Below are positions 33,281 through 42,455 of a stretch of DNA of 64,000 nt, piece after piece. The DNA lies in NCBI RefSeq assembly GCF_000372965.1, contig NZ_KB890024.1, positions 744,001 through 808,000 on the forward strand. The letters are read 5' to 3'. Within the stretch, counting starts at the first letter, position 1. Each line of letters starts with the position of its first letter. The notes below the pieces were generated by a model, which made no database searches, was not told the origin of the DNA, and worked only from the letters and a program-made list of their open reading frames with translations. A program made the translations under genes and the position numbers. The DNA is from Hoeflea sp. 108. GTDB lineage: Bacteria > Pseudomonadota > Alphaproteobacteria > Rhizobiales > Rhizobiaceae.

Positions 33281-34603
33281 ATGTCCATCCTCATCACCAA
33301 CGCGACCGTACTGCCCTGCACCGAGGACATGCCCGTCATCGACAGGGGCTGGGTCCACGTCGAGGGCGACATCATCAAGGCCGTTGGCGGGGGCGATGCC
33401 CATGAGATCGCCGGCGCGGAAATCGTCGATGCCGACGGCGATCTCGTTATGCCCGGTATGGTCAACCCGCATTGCCACATGGCGATGACGCTGTTCCGTG
33501 GTTTGGGCGAAGACGTCGATGACCGGCTCTACCGCTACATTCTGCCCTTGGAGCGCAAGTTCGTGCGGCCCGAGGCGGTGCGTGCCGGCACGGCCCTGGC
33601 GGCGCTCGAACTGATCGAGGGCGGCGTCACGTCGGTCGCCGACATGTATTACTTCGAGGCCGAGGTCGCCCGGATCGTCGCCCAATCAGGCATCCGCGGC
33701 GTGCTCGGCCAGACCATCGCCGACTTCGACCCGCCGGATCACAAGTCGGTCGATGAGGGTTTCGCGCTGACCGAAGCGCTGGTCGCCGAATTTTCCGGCC
33801 ACAACAGAGTCATCCCCTCGATCGCGCCGCATGCACCCTACTCGACCGGCATGGCGACCATGGAGCGCATCGCACGTTGGGCGGACGATCATCCCGATGT
33901 GCCCGTGCAGATGCATCTTGCCGAGAGCGACCAGGAGATGGAGTGGGCTGAGAAGACCCACGGCATGCGACCGGTCGAGGTGGTGGAGAAAGCGGGACTC
34001 CTGCGTAAGGGCCTGATCTGCGCCCACTGCCTGCATGTCGACGCATCGGACATCGAGCGCATGGCCCATGCCCAAGTCTGCGTCGCCCACAACGCCCGCT
34101 CCAACGGCAAGGCTGGGCGCGGCATCGCACCCGTTGAAGCGATGCGCAAGGCCGGCATTCCCGTGGGTATCTCGACCGATGGCGCGATGAGCGGCAACAC
34201 GCTCGACCTGTTCTCGCAGTTCGCCCCGGTGTCGATGTTCGCTAAGCTCCTGGGCCACAGCCGCAAGCCGATGGCCTCGGTCGACGTCGTGCGCATGGCA
34301 ACCCGCGATGGCGCGAAGGTGCTCGGGCTGGACGCAAAAGTCGGTTCGCTCGAACCGGGCAAGCAGGCCGACCTCATCCGCGTCAGCTTGGCCTCACCGC
34401 GCCAGCAACCGATCTACGACATTTACTCGACGCTGGTCTTCGCCACCATGCCGACCGATGTGCAGGACGTCATGGTGGGCGGCGACTGGCTGATGCGCGA
34501 CCGCGAGGTGCTGAGCCTCGAACGCAAGAAGGTGCTGCGCGACGCCCTGCAGGTGGCGCAGAGCTTCAAGGCCGAGATGGCCCGTATCGACGCTGCGGGC
34601 TGA
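33281..34603 (+). CDS. Amidohydrolase, MTA/SAH deaminase or ATZ/TRZ type
   Basis: The 440-residue enzyme has the metal site H64-C-H66 (VNPHCHMAMTLFRG), a second His in MHLAESDQE, another in AHCLHVD and the Asp in GISTDGAMSGN. This is the ATZ/TRZ group of the amidohydrolase superfamily, which deaminates or dechlorinates purine- or triazine-like rings, or methylthioadenosine. It lies 14 bp after the transporter ATPase and likely acts on the imported compound. The exact substrate cannot be read from sequence. Confidence 0.88.
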   Translation: MSILITNATVLPCTEDMPVIDRGWVHVEGDIIKAVGGGDAHEIAGAEIVDADGDLVMPGMVNPHCHMAMTLFRGLGEDVDDRLYRYILPLERKFVRPEAVRAGTALAALELIEGGVTSVADMYYFEAEVARIVAQSGIRGVLGQTIADFDPPDHKSVDEGFALTEALVAEFSGHNRVIPSIAPHAPYSTGMATMERIARWADDHPDVPVQMHLAESDQEMEWAEKTHGMRPVEVVEKAGLLRKGLICAHCLHVDASDIERMAHAQVCVAHNARSNGKAGRGIAPVEAMRKAGIPVGISTDGAMSGNTLDLFSQFAPVSMFAKLLGHSRKPMASVDVVRMATRDGAKVLGLDAKVGSLEPGKQADLIRVSLASPRQQPIYDIYSTLVFATMPTDVQDVMVGGDWLMRDREVLSLERKKVLRDALQVAQSFKAEMARIDAAG

Positions 34604-34648
34604 TCAGCCGCGGACGAGCGTCCGACAAATACAGGGAAGGACAACATC

Positions 34649-36058
34649 ATGAACAGATCAGAAGCCTCGGCGCAGCTCGACAAGGTGCTCGCTAATGTCG
34701 ACGCCAATATTGACGGCAGCCTGGAGCGTCTCTTCGACCTGATCCGCATCCCTTCCGTGTCGACCGATCCTGCGCATGCTGAGGACTGCAAGCGCGCCGC
34801 CGAATGGCTGACGAAAGAGCTCGGCTCGTTGGGGTTCGACGCCTCGGTGCGTCCGACCGCGAGACATCCCATGGTGGTCGGCCACGACCGCACGGGGAAA
34901 GGGCCGCACGTGCTGTTCTACGGCCACTACGATGTCCAGCCGGTCGATCCGCTCAATCTGTGGCACTCCGATCCGTTCGAGCCGAAGCTGGTGCCTCAGC
35001 CCGACGGCGAGACCCACATCGTTGCCCGTGGCGCCTCCGACGACAAGGGCCAGTTGCTCACCTTCGTCGAGGCGTGCCGCGCGTGGAAAGCCATCACCGG
35101 CAGCTTGCCGATCCAGGTGTCGGTGCTGTTCGAGGGCGAGGAGGAGATTTCGAGCCCTAGCCTGCCGCCCTTCCTCGACATGACCGGCGCCGAGCTCAAG
35201 GCCGACGTCGTACTCGTCTGCGACACCGACATGTGGGACGCCGAGACGCCCGCAGTCACCACCATGCTGCGCGGCGTGTTGAAGGAGGAGATCGTCATCT
35301 CCTGCTCCAACCGCGACCTGCATTCGGGCATCTACGGCAACGCCGCGCGCAACCCGCTCCAGGTGCTGTCCGACATCATCTCCAGCCTGCGGACATCAGA
35401 CGGCGGTGTGGCTGTCGCCGGCTTCTATGACGGTGTCCGCGAACTGCCCGATGCCATCAAGGCGCAGTGGCAGCGCCTGCCTTTCGACGACAAGGGCTTT
35501 CTGGGCGACATCGGCCTGTCGATCCCCGCCGGCGAAAACGGCCGCTCGGTGCTCGAGCAGGTCTGGGCGCGCCCGAGTTGCGAAATCCACGGCATCATCG
35601 GCGGCTACACCGAGGAAGGCTTCAAGACCGTCATCCCGGCCAAGGCGCAGTCCAAGATCTCGTTCCGCCTCGTCGCCGGCCAGGATCCCCAGAAGATCCG
35701 CGACGCCTTCCGCGCCCACGTCCGCGCCCGCATCCCGGCCGATTGCTCGGTCGAGTTCATCGACCACGGCGCAAGTGCCGCGACCGTCATGCCGATCGAC
35801 GGCGATTTTCTCGGAAAGGCGCTCGGCGCGCTGACCGAGGAATGGGAGCGCGAGGCGGCCGTCGCCGGCAGTGGCGGCTCGATCCCGATCGTCTCCGCTT
35901 TCAAGGAAAAGCTCGGCATGGATTCGCTGCTGATCGGCTTCGCGCGCTTCGACAACCGCATCCACAGCCCGAACGAGAAATACGACCTGTCGAGCTTCCG
36001 TAAGGGTATCCGTTCCTGGGCGCGGATTCTCGCGGCGTTTGCGGACAACAAGGGCTGA
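34649..36058 (+). CDS. M20-family dipeptidase or amidase
   Basis: The 469-residue protein shows the M20 zinc sites: FYGHYDVQP, GASDDKGQ, LFEGEEEISS (catalytic Glu pair) and IHSPNEKYD near the C terminus. A dimerisation domain lies in between. It hydrolyses a peptide or amide bond in the cytoplasm. It is the last gene of the operon that begins at 29347, following the amidohydrolase by 45 bp. Substrate unknown. Confidence 0.9.
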   Translation: MNRSEASAQLDKVLANVDANIDGSLERLFDLIRIPSVSTDPAHAEDCKRAAEWLTKELGSLGFDASVRPTARHPMVVGHDRTGKGPHVLFYGHYDVQPVDPLNLWHSDPFEPKLVPQPDGETHIVARGASDDKGQLLTFVEACRAWKAITGSLPIQVSVLFEGEEEISSPSLPPFLDMTGAELKADVVLVCDTDMWDAETPAVTTMLRGVLKEEIVISCSNRDLHSGIYGNAARNPLQVLSDIISSLRTSDGGVAVAGFYDGVRELPDAIKAQWQRLPFDDKGFLGDIGLSIPAGENGRSVLEQVWARPSCEIHGIIGGYTEEGFKTVIPAKAQSKISFRLVAGQDPQKIRDAFRAHVRARIPADCSVEFIDHGASAATVMPIDGDFLGKALGALTEEWEREAAVAGSGGSIPIVSAFKEKLGMDSLLIGFARFDNRIHSPNEKYDLSSFRKGIRSWARILAAFADNKG

Positions 36059-36250
36059 GGTTGCCGGGCGGGCGCGTTCTTTGAGGCTCGCCCGCCGATG
36101 GTTTTCGTGACCGGATGAAGGGGTTTACGGGCTTGCGCCTCAGGATGAGGGGCGGCGCTGATATCCCTGACGGTGAGGGCGCTTTCGAGCGCTTCCGCCT
36201 CAGTAGCCTTCATGGTTCGACAGGCTCACCATGAGGTGCAGCGCAGTTCG

Positions 36251-38125
36251 CTACCAAGCCACCTTGTGGCTCTCGCCCGTCTGCACGTTCACGAACCCCT
36301 CGGGCACGGCATCGGTCGGCGCAACCAGCACCCAGCGCCACGGCGCGCAGGTGAGGGTGGCGAACTGCAGGCGCTCGGGAAAGCCGGGAAACCAGCGCGG
36401 TGAAAACGTCGGCTCGTAGAGCCAGTCGATCTTGTTGGCTTCGGCGTAGAGCGTTTCCATCTCGGCATCGAGCGCCTCGGCGGGACGATTGGTCATCAGG
36501 CCGCCGACCTCGTAATGCACGTCGGCCACCACCTTGCCGCCCGTCACCAGTGCCCAGCCGCCCTGGTTTTCCGAGATGCGGTTGACCACTTCGGCCATGG
36601 CCGCGTCAGACGAGCCGACCACCCAGATGTTGTGCTGATCGTGCGCCACCGTGCAGCCCACCGCCGTGTCGGGCGTTTTCGGCCCGCAGCCGAGCCAGAA
36701 CATTTTTGCGACGCGGCCCTTGCCCGAATAGCGGTCGACGACGGCGAATTTGGTGATGTTGCGGTTGCTGTCGCGCTGCACGGCGCCATCGGCAACGGCA
36801 AGTTCCGTGGTGATGAAATTGTCGTCCCAATGGAACGGGCGCAGCAGTGCCGCCTGCATCGTCGCGCGGCCCGGTTCGGCAGATATGGCGAAGTCAGCGG
36901 CGGTGAGCTTGCGGCCGACATTGACCGTCTTCGTTGCCCAGTCGGGCCAGTCGATGGCAGGCAGGTTGCCGGTAAAACGCTTGCCCTCGGACACCTGTTC
37001 GCCGTCGGCCCAGACCTCCGCGATCGACACGGTCGCCGCCTTGTCGAGCAGCACCATATCGGCGAAGCGGCCGGGGGCGATGGAGCCGACGAAGGGTGTC
37101 AGCCGCATGTGCCGCGCCGGGTTGATCGACACGCACTGGTAGGCGATTTCAGGCGCCAGGCCGCTTTCGATGGCGAGGCGGACATTGTGGTCGGTCGCGC
37201 CCATCTTCAGCGTGTCGGAGGCGCTGCGGTCGTCGGTGGCGAAGGCCACCTGGCTCCAGTCGCGCAGGCCGCGTTCGAGCAGGCCCTTGATGATGTCGGG
37301 CATCGAATGTGGCCTGATCTCGACGAAGATGCCGCACCGAAGCTTGTCCCACGCCTCCTCGGGCGTCCATGCCTCGTGGTCGGAGGACAGGCCGGCGGCG
37401 GAAAACGCATTGATCGACGGCAGGTCGCGCAGGCCCGCGCCATGACCCTCGACGACGCCGCGCTTCTCGAAGGTCGCCTGGATCATGCCCCAGAGCCGGC
37501 CATAGGACGGGTTCTCGGGGTTCCACACCGCAGGCCAGTCCATGACCTCGTCGAGGCCGGCGACCATGGTGCTTTCGCCGAGAAAGCCGATCTGCTCGGC
37601 ATAACCGAAATGGCCGCCGCCGCCTTCATAGGCCGTCGGCGGCACGGCCGAGCCGGGCAGCGGGAAAATCTTCATCGGCGAGCCGGCGCGGCGCGCCGTC
37701 AGCCAGAATTCGAGATTGTTCGGTCCGTTGACGTTGGAGAATTCGTGGCTCGCCTCGCACGTCCAGGTGTTGCCGCGCGGCATGACCAGCGCGGCCTCGT
37801 GTTCTGGTGTCAAATGAGAGCTTTCGATGTGCTTGTGCACCTCGCCGAAGCCCGGCACAGCCGAAAGATGGGTGCGGTCGATGGTCTCGCGCGCCGTGCC
37901 CGAAAAGCTGCCGGCGGGACCGACGTAAGCGATGCGGCGGCCGCGGATTGCGATCTCGCAATCGTCCATCCAGGTGCCGGTGTGCACGTCGAGCACGCGG
38001 CCGAGCTGGACGAGGCGGTCGGCCTCGCGCTTGCCGAGGGCAACGAGGACAAGGTCCTGACGTATCAGGATTTCGTCGGCGGGATCGATGAGGAGATCGG
38101 CGGGCAGGGGAGCTGTCGTGGTCAT
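36251..38125 (-). CDS. ade: Adenine deaminase (Ade2-like)
   Basis: The 624-residue product has the metal site H97-K-H99 in VHKHIESS, the DHEAWTPEEAWDKLR region, and a full C-terminal adenine deaminase domain (GCTVAHDQHN, GGWALVTGGKV). It converts adenine to hypoxanthine and ammonia. The insertion of longer loops and the HKHIESS variant place it with the second, longer type of adenine deaminase known from Agrobacterium relatives. The start at 38125 has the shortest credible N terminus; the longer frame to 38545 would run over the nucleoside hydrolase start. It is divergent from the nucleoside hydrolase. Confidence 0.9.
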   Translation of the reverse strand: MTTTAPLPADLLIDPADEILIRQDLVLVALGKREADRLVQLGRVLDVHTGTWMDDCEIAIRGRRIAYVGPAGSFSGTARETIDRTHLSAVPGFGEVHKHIESSHLTPEHEAALVMPRGNTWTCEASHEFSNVNGPNNLEFWLTARRAGSPMKIFPLPGSAVPPTAYEGGGGHFGYAEQIGFLGESTMVAGLDEVMDWPAVWNPENPSYGRLWGMIQATFEKRGVVEGHGAGLRDLPSINAFSAAGLSSDHEAWTPEEAWDKLRCGIFVEIRPHSMPDIIKGLLERGLRDWSQVAFATDDRSASDTLKMGATDHNVRLAIESGLAPEIAYQCVSINPARHMRLTPFVGSIAPGRFADMVLLDKAATVSIAEVWADGEQVSEGKRFTGNLPAIDWPDWATKTVNVGRKLTAADFAISAEPGRATMQAALLRPFHWDDNFITTELAVADGAVQRDSNRNITKFAVVDRYSGKGRVAKMFWLGCGPKTPDTAVGCTVAHDQHNIWVVGSSDAAMAEVVNRISENQGGWALVTGGKVVADVHYEVGGLMTNRPAEALDAEMETLYAEANKIDWLYEPTFSPRWFPGFPERLQFATLTCAPWRWVLVAPTDAVPEGFVNVQTGESHKVAW

Positions 38126-38287
38126 GGCCTCGCCTCTACTGCATCGCCCTCGAAATCGGAACCCGTTTCCGCTGGGCCAGCATAAGGCAAGTTTGATCGA
38201 GAGGCGCTGGTGCAAGCATTTCGGCTTGATTCCTGCGATGCGATGATGTGAAGCCAGCGGACTCGATTTGGAATGAAAGGTCGCGCC

Positions 38288-39211
38288 ATGCAGCTGAAGC
38301 CTACCCGCAAGGTGATCATCGACACCGATCCCGGCATCGACGATGCGGTGGCGATCCTTTTGGCTCTGAAGTCGGCCGAGTTCGACGTCATCGGCATCAC
38401 CACCGTCGCCGGCAACATCGGCATCGCCACCACCACACGCAATGCCGGCCGCATCCTGGCGCTCGAAGGCCGCGTCGACGTGCCTGTCGTCGCCGGAGTT
38501 TCCGGGCCGCTGTCGCGGAAAGGTTTCGACACCGCCGACATCCACGGCAATGACGGCCTTGGCGGCGTGGCTTTCCCCGATGCGCTTTCACAGCCCGTGT
38601 CTGGCGACGCCGTAACATGGCTGCGAGACACGCTGGTGGCCGCCGAGGCTGGCAGCATAGACATCCTTGCGCTTGGCCCGCTCAGCAACATCGCCCGCCT
38701 TGTCTCCGAGCATCCGGATGCGGCCAAGCGCATAGGCCGCGTCATCGCCATGGGTGGCGCGGTCTACGAGCCGGGCAACATCGGCCCGCGCGCCGAGTTC
38801 AACATCGCCGCCGACCCTGAGGCCGCCGAGATCGTCTTCGCCGCCGGGCTCGACATGACGCTGATCCCACTCGACGTCACCCGCAAGGTCCGCGCCACCC
38901 GCGACGACACCGCCCTGCTTCAGGCCTCTGATGTGCCAGCGGCCGTCGCCTCGGGCGCGCTGATCGACGCCTATTTCCAGTCGACCACGGGCGGCGAGAG
39001 CCGGCCGCTGCACGACCCCTGCGTGATGTTGCTGGCGCTGGATGAGGCGCTGTTCGGCTGCGAGACGCTGAAGCTCGCGGTCGACACCGGCACCACGCGT
39101 GACGCTGGGGCGCTGACGGTTTCGGAAGAGGGCGCTGCGGTTTCGGTGGCGCTGAAGGTCGAGAGTGCTGCGGTGCTGAAGCTGCTCTATGACAGGCTGA
39201 AGGAGGAGTAG
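38288..39211 (+). CDS. Nucleoside hydrolase (IUNH family)
   Basis: The 307-residue enzyme starts with the family motif VIIDTDPGIDDAVAI, which binds calcium and ribose. It has the IAMGGAVYEPGNI core and a His in RPLHDPCVM. It splits purine or pyrimidine ribosides into base and ribose. Placed beside adenine deaminase it fits nucleoside salvage. The ATG at 38288 has AAAGG at proper distance; an ATG at 38273 is also possible. Confidence 0.92.
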   Translation: MQLKPTRKVIIDTDPGIDDAVAILLALKSAEFDVIGITTVAGNIGIATTTRNAGRILALEGRVDVPVVAGVSGPLSRKGFDTADIHGNDGLGGVAFPDALSQPVSGDAVTWLRDTLVAAEAGSIDILALGPLSNIARLVSEHPDAAKRIGRVIAMGGAVYEPGNIGPRAEFNIAADPEAAEIVFAAGLDMTLIPLDVTRKVRATRDDTALLQASDVPAAVASGALIDAYFQSTTGGESRPLHDPCVMLLALDEALFGCETLKLAVDTGTTRDAGALTVSEEGAAVSVALKVESAAVLKLLYDRLKEE

Positions 39212-39236
39212 GGAGCGCGCATCAATTGGCGAAAAT

Positions 39237-39275
39237 GCCCCTTACCGTCACGGCTTCGCCGTAGCGGTAAGGGGC
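39237..39275. terminator. Bidirectional terminator hairpin
   Basis: GCCCCTTACCG and CGGTAAGGGGC form a perfect 11-bp stem around an inner ACGGCTTCGCCGT hairpin. It lies between two convergent genes and would serve both. Confidence 0.75.
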
Positions 39276-39331
39276 TTTCGGAAAACGAATCCCGCCCAGC
39301 CTCCCTGCCGGTTCGCGTCAAAGATCGGCAA

Positions 39332-40510
39332 CTACGCCGCCAGTTCCTGCTCCACCAGGGTCGTCCAGAACCTCACCCCGCTCGCCAGCGCGTCGTCGTT
39401 GAAGTCGTAGCGGCTGTTGTGGTGGAGGGCGCCGTCGACGGCGGGGCCGTTGCCGAGCCAGACATAGGCGCCCGGAACCTCCTGGCTGAACATGGCAAAG
39501 TCGTCGCCGGCGGTCGACGGCGGGAACTCGGTCATCACCTTGTCGATGCCGAGTGCCGCCTGGGCCGCTGCCAGCGCCCGGCGTGTCGCGTCTTTGTCGT
39601 TCACGACAGGCGGCATCTGCCTGAAGTAGCGGTACTCCGCCTCGATCCCGTAGAGCTTCGCCGAGCCCTCGGCCAGCGCGCCGATCTCTTCTTCCAGCTG
39701 GTCGCGCACGGCGGCCGAATAGGCGCGTGACGTGCCGCCGATCTTCACCAGATCGGGGATGACGTTGAGTGCTTCGAAGCTGCCGGCTTCCATGGCGCAG
39801 GCGCTGACCACCGCCGGCTGCAGCGGATCGACACGGCGCGCGACGATGGTGTGGAGCGCGGTTAGGAACTGGCCGGCTGATGTCATCGCGTCACGGCCGA
39901 GATGCGGCTTGGCGCCATGGGTGCCGATGCCCTTGAAGGTGACGGTCCAGCGGTCGGACGAGGCGAGCTGCGGACCCGCCACGACAGCCATGCTGTCGGC
40001 CGCGATACCGGGCATGTTGTGCAGGCCATAGACGGCGTCGACGGGGAACTGGCTGAAGAAGCCATCCTCGATCATCGCTTTGGCGCCGCCACGGCCTTCC
40101 TCGGCCGGCTGGAAGATGAAATGCACCGTGCCGGAAAAGTTCTTGCGGCGGGCGAGCTCGCGGGCGGCGCCCAGCAGCATGACGGTGTGGCCGTCATGGC
40201 CGCAGGCGTGCATCTTGCCCGATACGGTCGACTTGTAGGCGCGCTCCTCTGCCATTTCGGGCATTGCGAGCGCGTCCATGTCGGCGCGCAGCGCGATGCG
40301 GCGCGAGCCCTCGCCAAGCTTGAGCGTGCCGACGACGCCGGTCTTGCCGAGGCCTGCCTGCACCGCGATGCCGGCTTCGGCCAGCATCTTCTGGACGATG
40401 GCAGAGGTGCGCACCTCCTCGAAGCCAAGCTCGGGATGGGCGTGGATGTCGCGGCGCAGCGCCGTCAGCATCTCGATTTCGCCCTTGTCGTGCCCGGCCG
40501 TCGATGTCAT
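39332..40510 (-). CDS. M20D amidohydrolase (hippurate hydrolase / IAA-amide hydrolase type)
   Basis: The 392-residue enzyme has the M20D sites: IALRADMDALAM, MHACGHDGHTVMLLG, FIFQPAEEGRGGAK and GLHNMPG. It releases the amine from N-acyl amino acids. The chosen ATG is directly preceded by an in-frame GTG (40513), which is also near a GGAG site. It lies back to back with the phosphoribosyltransferase-like gene, 60 bp apart. Confidence 0.92.
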   Translation of the reverse strand: MTSTAGHDKGEIEMLTALRRDIHAHPELGFEEVRTSAIVQKMLAEAGIAVQAGLGKTGVVGTLKLGEGSRRIALRADMDALAMPEMAEERAYKSTVSGKMHACGHDGHTVMLLGAARELARRKNFSGTVHFIFQPAEEGRGGAKAMIEDGFFSQFPVDAVYGLHNMPGIAADSMAVVAGPQLASSDRWTVTFKGIGTHGAKPHLGRDAMTSAGQFLTALHTIVARRVDPLQPAVVSACAMEAGSFEALNVIPDLVKIGGTSRAYSAAVRDQLEEEIGALAEGSAKLYGIEAEYRYFRQMPPVVNDKDATRRALAAAQAALGIDKVMTEFPPSTAGDDFAMFSQEVPGAYVWLGNGPAVDGALHHNSRYDFNDDALASGVRFWTTLVEQELAA

Positions 40511-40570
40511 CACGCAAACTCCGTTCGGCCCGTCTCATCAATCCGTAGCGCCCAGGGCCATCGGCGCCGC

Positions 40571-41302
40571 ATGTCCCCTTCTGCAACAGAAAGGCCCGTT
40601 GTGCCACTCGCTCCGCATCAATTCTGGCAGACAGTTTTTCCCGCGGGCACATTCGACGCCGCACCTGTCGACGGCTTCAGCGACCTCTATCCGGCCTTGC
40701 TGCCTGACGGGCGCCAGATCGCGCTGCCCGTCCGCGTGTTGCCGGGCGACGGCAGCCGGGCGGTTGCCTCGATGATCGTCAACCAGGCGAGTTTTGCCGT
40801 CGAGGACGCGCTGTCGGATGCGATGGCAGCGCATGCCGGTGCCTATCCGCCCGAAATCGTCATCGGCGTGCCGACGCTCGGCCTGCCGCTGGCCAATGGC
40901 GTTGCCCGCCGTCTCGGCCATGAGCGCATGGTGGCGCTCGGGACGTCTAGAAAATTCTGGTACAGCGAGGAGCTGTCGGAGCCGATGAGTTCGATCACCA
41001 GCCCGCAGCACGCCAAGCGGCTCTATCTCGACCCGCGCATGCTGCCGCTGCTCGAGGGCAGGCGGGTTCTTGTCGTCGACGATGTCATAAGCTCCGGCAC
41101 CTCGATGCTGGCGGTGCTGAAGCTGTTGGAGAAGGCGAACATCAGGCCGCTGGCGGCTGTCTTCGGCATGCTGCAGGGAGATGTCTGGCGGCAGGCGATC
41201 ACGGAATTCGACGCCGGTTTTGTTTCGCATGTCCATGGCGCCATCGCTTCGCCGCGGCTGGCGCGCACCGCGCAGGGCAAGTGGCTGCCCATTCAGGCCT
41301 GA
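40571..41302 (+). CDS. Phosphoribosyltransferase-like protein
   Basis: The 243-residue protein has the type I PRTase PRPP-binding motif RVLVVDDVISSGTSM, preceded by IVIGVPTLGLPLANGVARRLG. Relatives such as adenine or orotate phosphoribosyltransferases act on nucleobases, in keeping with the purine genes nearby. The first ~50 residues are unlike standard family members. A much longer frame starting at 39902 is a shadow of the opposite-strand gene. The exact base used is not known. Confidence 0.85.
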   Translation: MSPSATERPVVPLAPHQFWQTVFPAGTFDAAPVDGFSDLYPALLPDGRQIALPVRVLPGDGSRAVASMIVNQASFAVEDALSDAMAAHAGAYPPEIVIGVPTLGLPLANGVARRLGHERMVALGTSRKFWYSEELSEPMSSITSPQHAKRLYLDPRMLPLLEGRRVLVVDDVISSGTSMLAVLKLLEKANIRPLAAVFGMLQGDVWRQAITEFDAGFVSHVHGAIASPRLARTAQGKWLPIQA

Positions 41303-41332
41303 AAACGCGCGTTTGGCCGCATCGGGCCTGCG

Positions 41333-41506
41333 TCAGCTGACCGTGTTTTCCTTGCTTTCGCAATCGCGGCCGCCCTGGCCACTCGGTTTCGGGCAGTTCT
41401 CGCCGGTGCAGTCCTGCGACGACTGTGCGTGCGCCTTGGCGATGGGCGCAAGCGATGCGACCGGAAGCAGGCCGGCGATGGAAAAGGCGAGGATCAGCAG
41501 GCGCAT
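41333..41506 (-). CDS. Small exported Cys-containing protein
   Basis: A 57-residue frame starts MRLLILAFSIAGLLPVASLA. It has a hydrophobic signal sequence and a likely cleavage site after AKAHA. The short mature part is polar and holds three cysteines (QDCTGENCP and RDCESK). A GAAAG stretch precedes the ATG. It lies downstream of the PRTase gene on the opposite strand. No family was recognised; short size makes the call moderate. Confidence 0.55.
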   Translation of the reverse strand: MRLLILAFSIAGLLPVASLAPIAKAHAQSSQDCTGENCPKPSGQGGRDCESKENTVS

Positions 41507-41714
41507 TTCGCTTTCCTTTCCGTGTGTTCAGGGCAGGTAACGCCTGGCAGTTCGGTTGCTTTTTGAGGTGTACCGGCCAGCGCAGCGAAGCTGAGCATAC
41601 CCTAATGTTTCGGAGTGCGGAACAAAGGTACATGCATGTCCATGCATGAGCCATGTTTCAGCCCTTCCGCATTTGCATTTGCGGTTGTTGCGATTTCCGT
41701 CTAAGGCCAAGCCC

Positions 41715-42359
41715 ATGCTGCACCTGCCAGAGAAACTGCTCGCCGGTTACCGCAACTTCATGACCGGTCGTTATGCGGCCGAGACTGACCATTACCGATC
41801 CTTGGCCCGCGAAGGGCAGACCCCCGAGACCATGGTCATCGCGTGCTGCGATTCGCGTGCAGCGCCCGAGACCATCTTCGAGGCCGGCCCAGGCGAACTC
41901 TTCGTCGTCCGCAACGTCGCCAATCTGGTTCCGCCCTATTCGCCCGACGGCGAGTTCCACTCGACCTCGGCCGCACTCGAATTCGCGGTGCAGGCGCTCA
42001 AGGTCAAGAACATCGTCGTCATGGGCCACGGCCGCTGTGGCGGTATCCGTGCTGCGCTCGACCCCAACATGGCGCCGCTGTCTCCGGGTGACTTCATCGG
42101 CAAGTGGATGAGCCTCGTCGCGCCCGCCGCCGAGAACGTCGCCAGCAATTCGATGATGACCCAGACCGAACGCCAGACTGCGCTCGAGCGCATCTCGATC
42201 CGTTATTCCATCGCCAATCTGCGCACCTTCCCTTGCGTGAAGATCCTCGAGCAGAAGGGCAAGCTGGAGCTTTTCGGCGCCTGGTTCGACATCTCCACCG
42301 GCGAGTTGTGGAGCATGGATCGCGAAACCGGCGATTTCGAGCGTTCGCCCATCACCTGA
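41715..42359 (+). CDS. Beta-carbonic anhydrase
   Basis: The 214-residue protein has the zinc ligands and catalytic dyad of beta-carbonic anhydrases: Cys44, Asp46 and Arg48 in CCDSR, and His105 and Cys108 in GHGRCGG. It interconverts carbon dioxide and bicarbonate in the cytoplasm. The ATG at 41715 gives the usual length; the longer frame from 41646 lacks support. Confidence 0.94.
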   Translation: MLHLPEKLLAGYRNFMTGRYAAETDHYRSLAREGQTPETMVIACCDSRAAPETIFEAGPGELFVVRNVANLVPPYSPDGEFHSTSAALEFAVQALKVKNIVVMGHGRCGGIRAALDPNMAPLSPGDFIGKWMSLVAPAAENVASNSMMTQTERQTALERISIRYSIANLRTFPCVKILEQKGKLELFGAWFDISTGELWSMDRETGDFERSPIT

Positions 42360-42409
42360 TCGTTTGGCCTCATGCCCAGGGCTTGAGTCGATTGCAGGCT
42401 TTGGCTTAG

Positions 42410-42446
42410 CCTCGCGAACGGGTGACACTGTCGCCCGTTCGCGAGG
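42410..42446 (+). promoter_or_regulatory. Inverted repeat overlapping the aldehyde dehydrogenase ribosome site
   Basis: CCTCGCGAACGGG (42410-42422) and CCCGTTCGCGAGG (42434-42446) are perfect 13-bp arms with an 11-base loop. The right arm contains the GAGG of the ribosome-binding site of the next gene, so the folded RNA would hide it. It could also be a DNA operator. Confidence 0.65.
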
Positions 42447-42455
42447 AGCATGTTC

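Noticed and set aside
36205..36235. GGTTCGACAGGCTCACCATGAG as a regulatory site
   Set aside because: This sequence looks like a dispersed repeat seen in many rhizobial genomes; nothing here ties it to regulation of ade or the M20 gene.
38289..38545. N-terminal extension of adenine deaminase to 38545
   Set aside because: It would overlap the start of the divergent nucleoside hydrolase, and the conserved protein begins near 38125.
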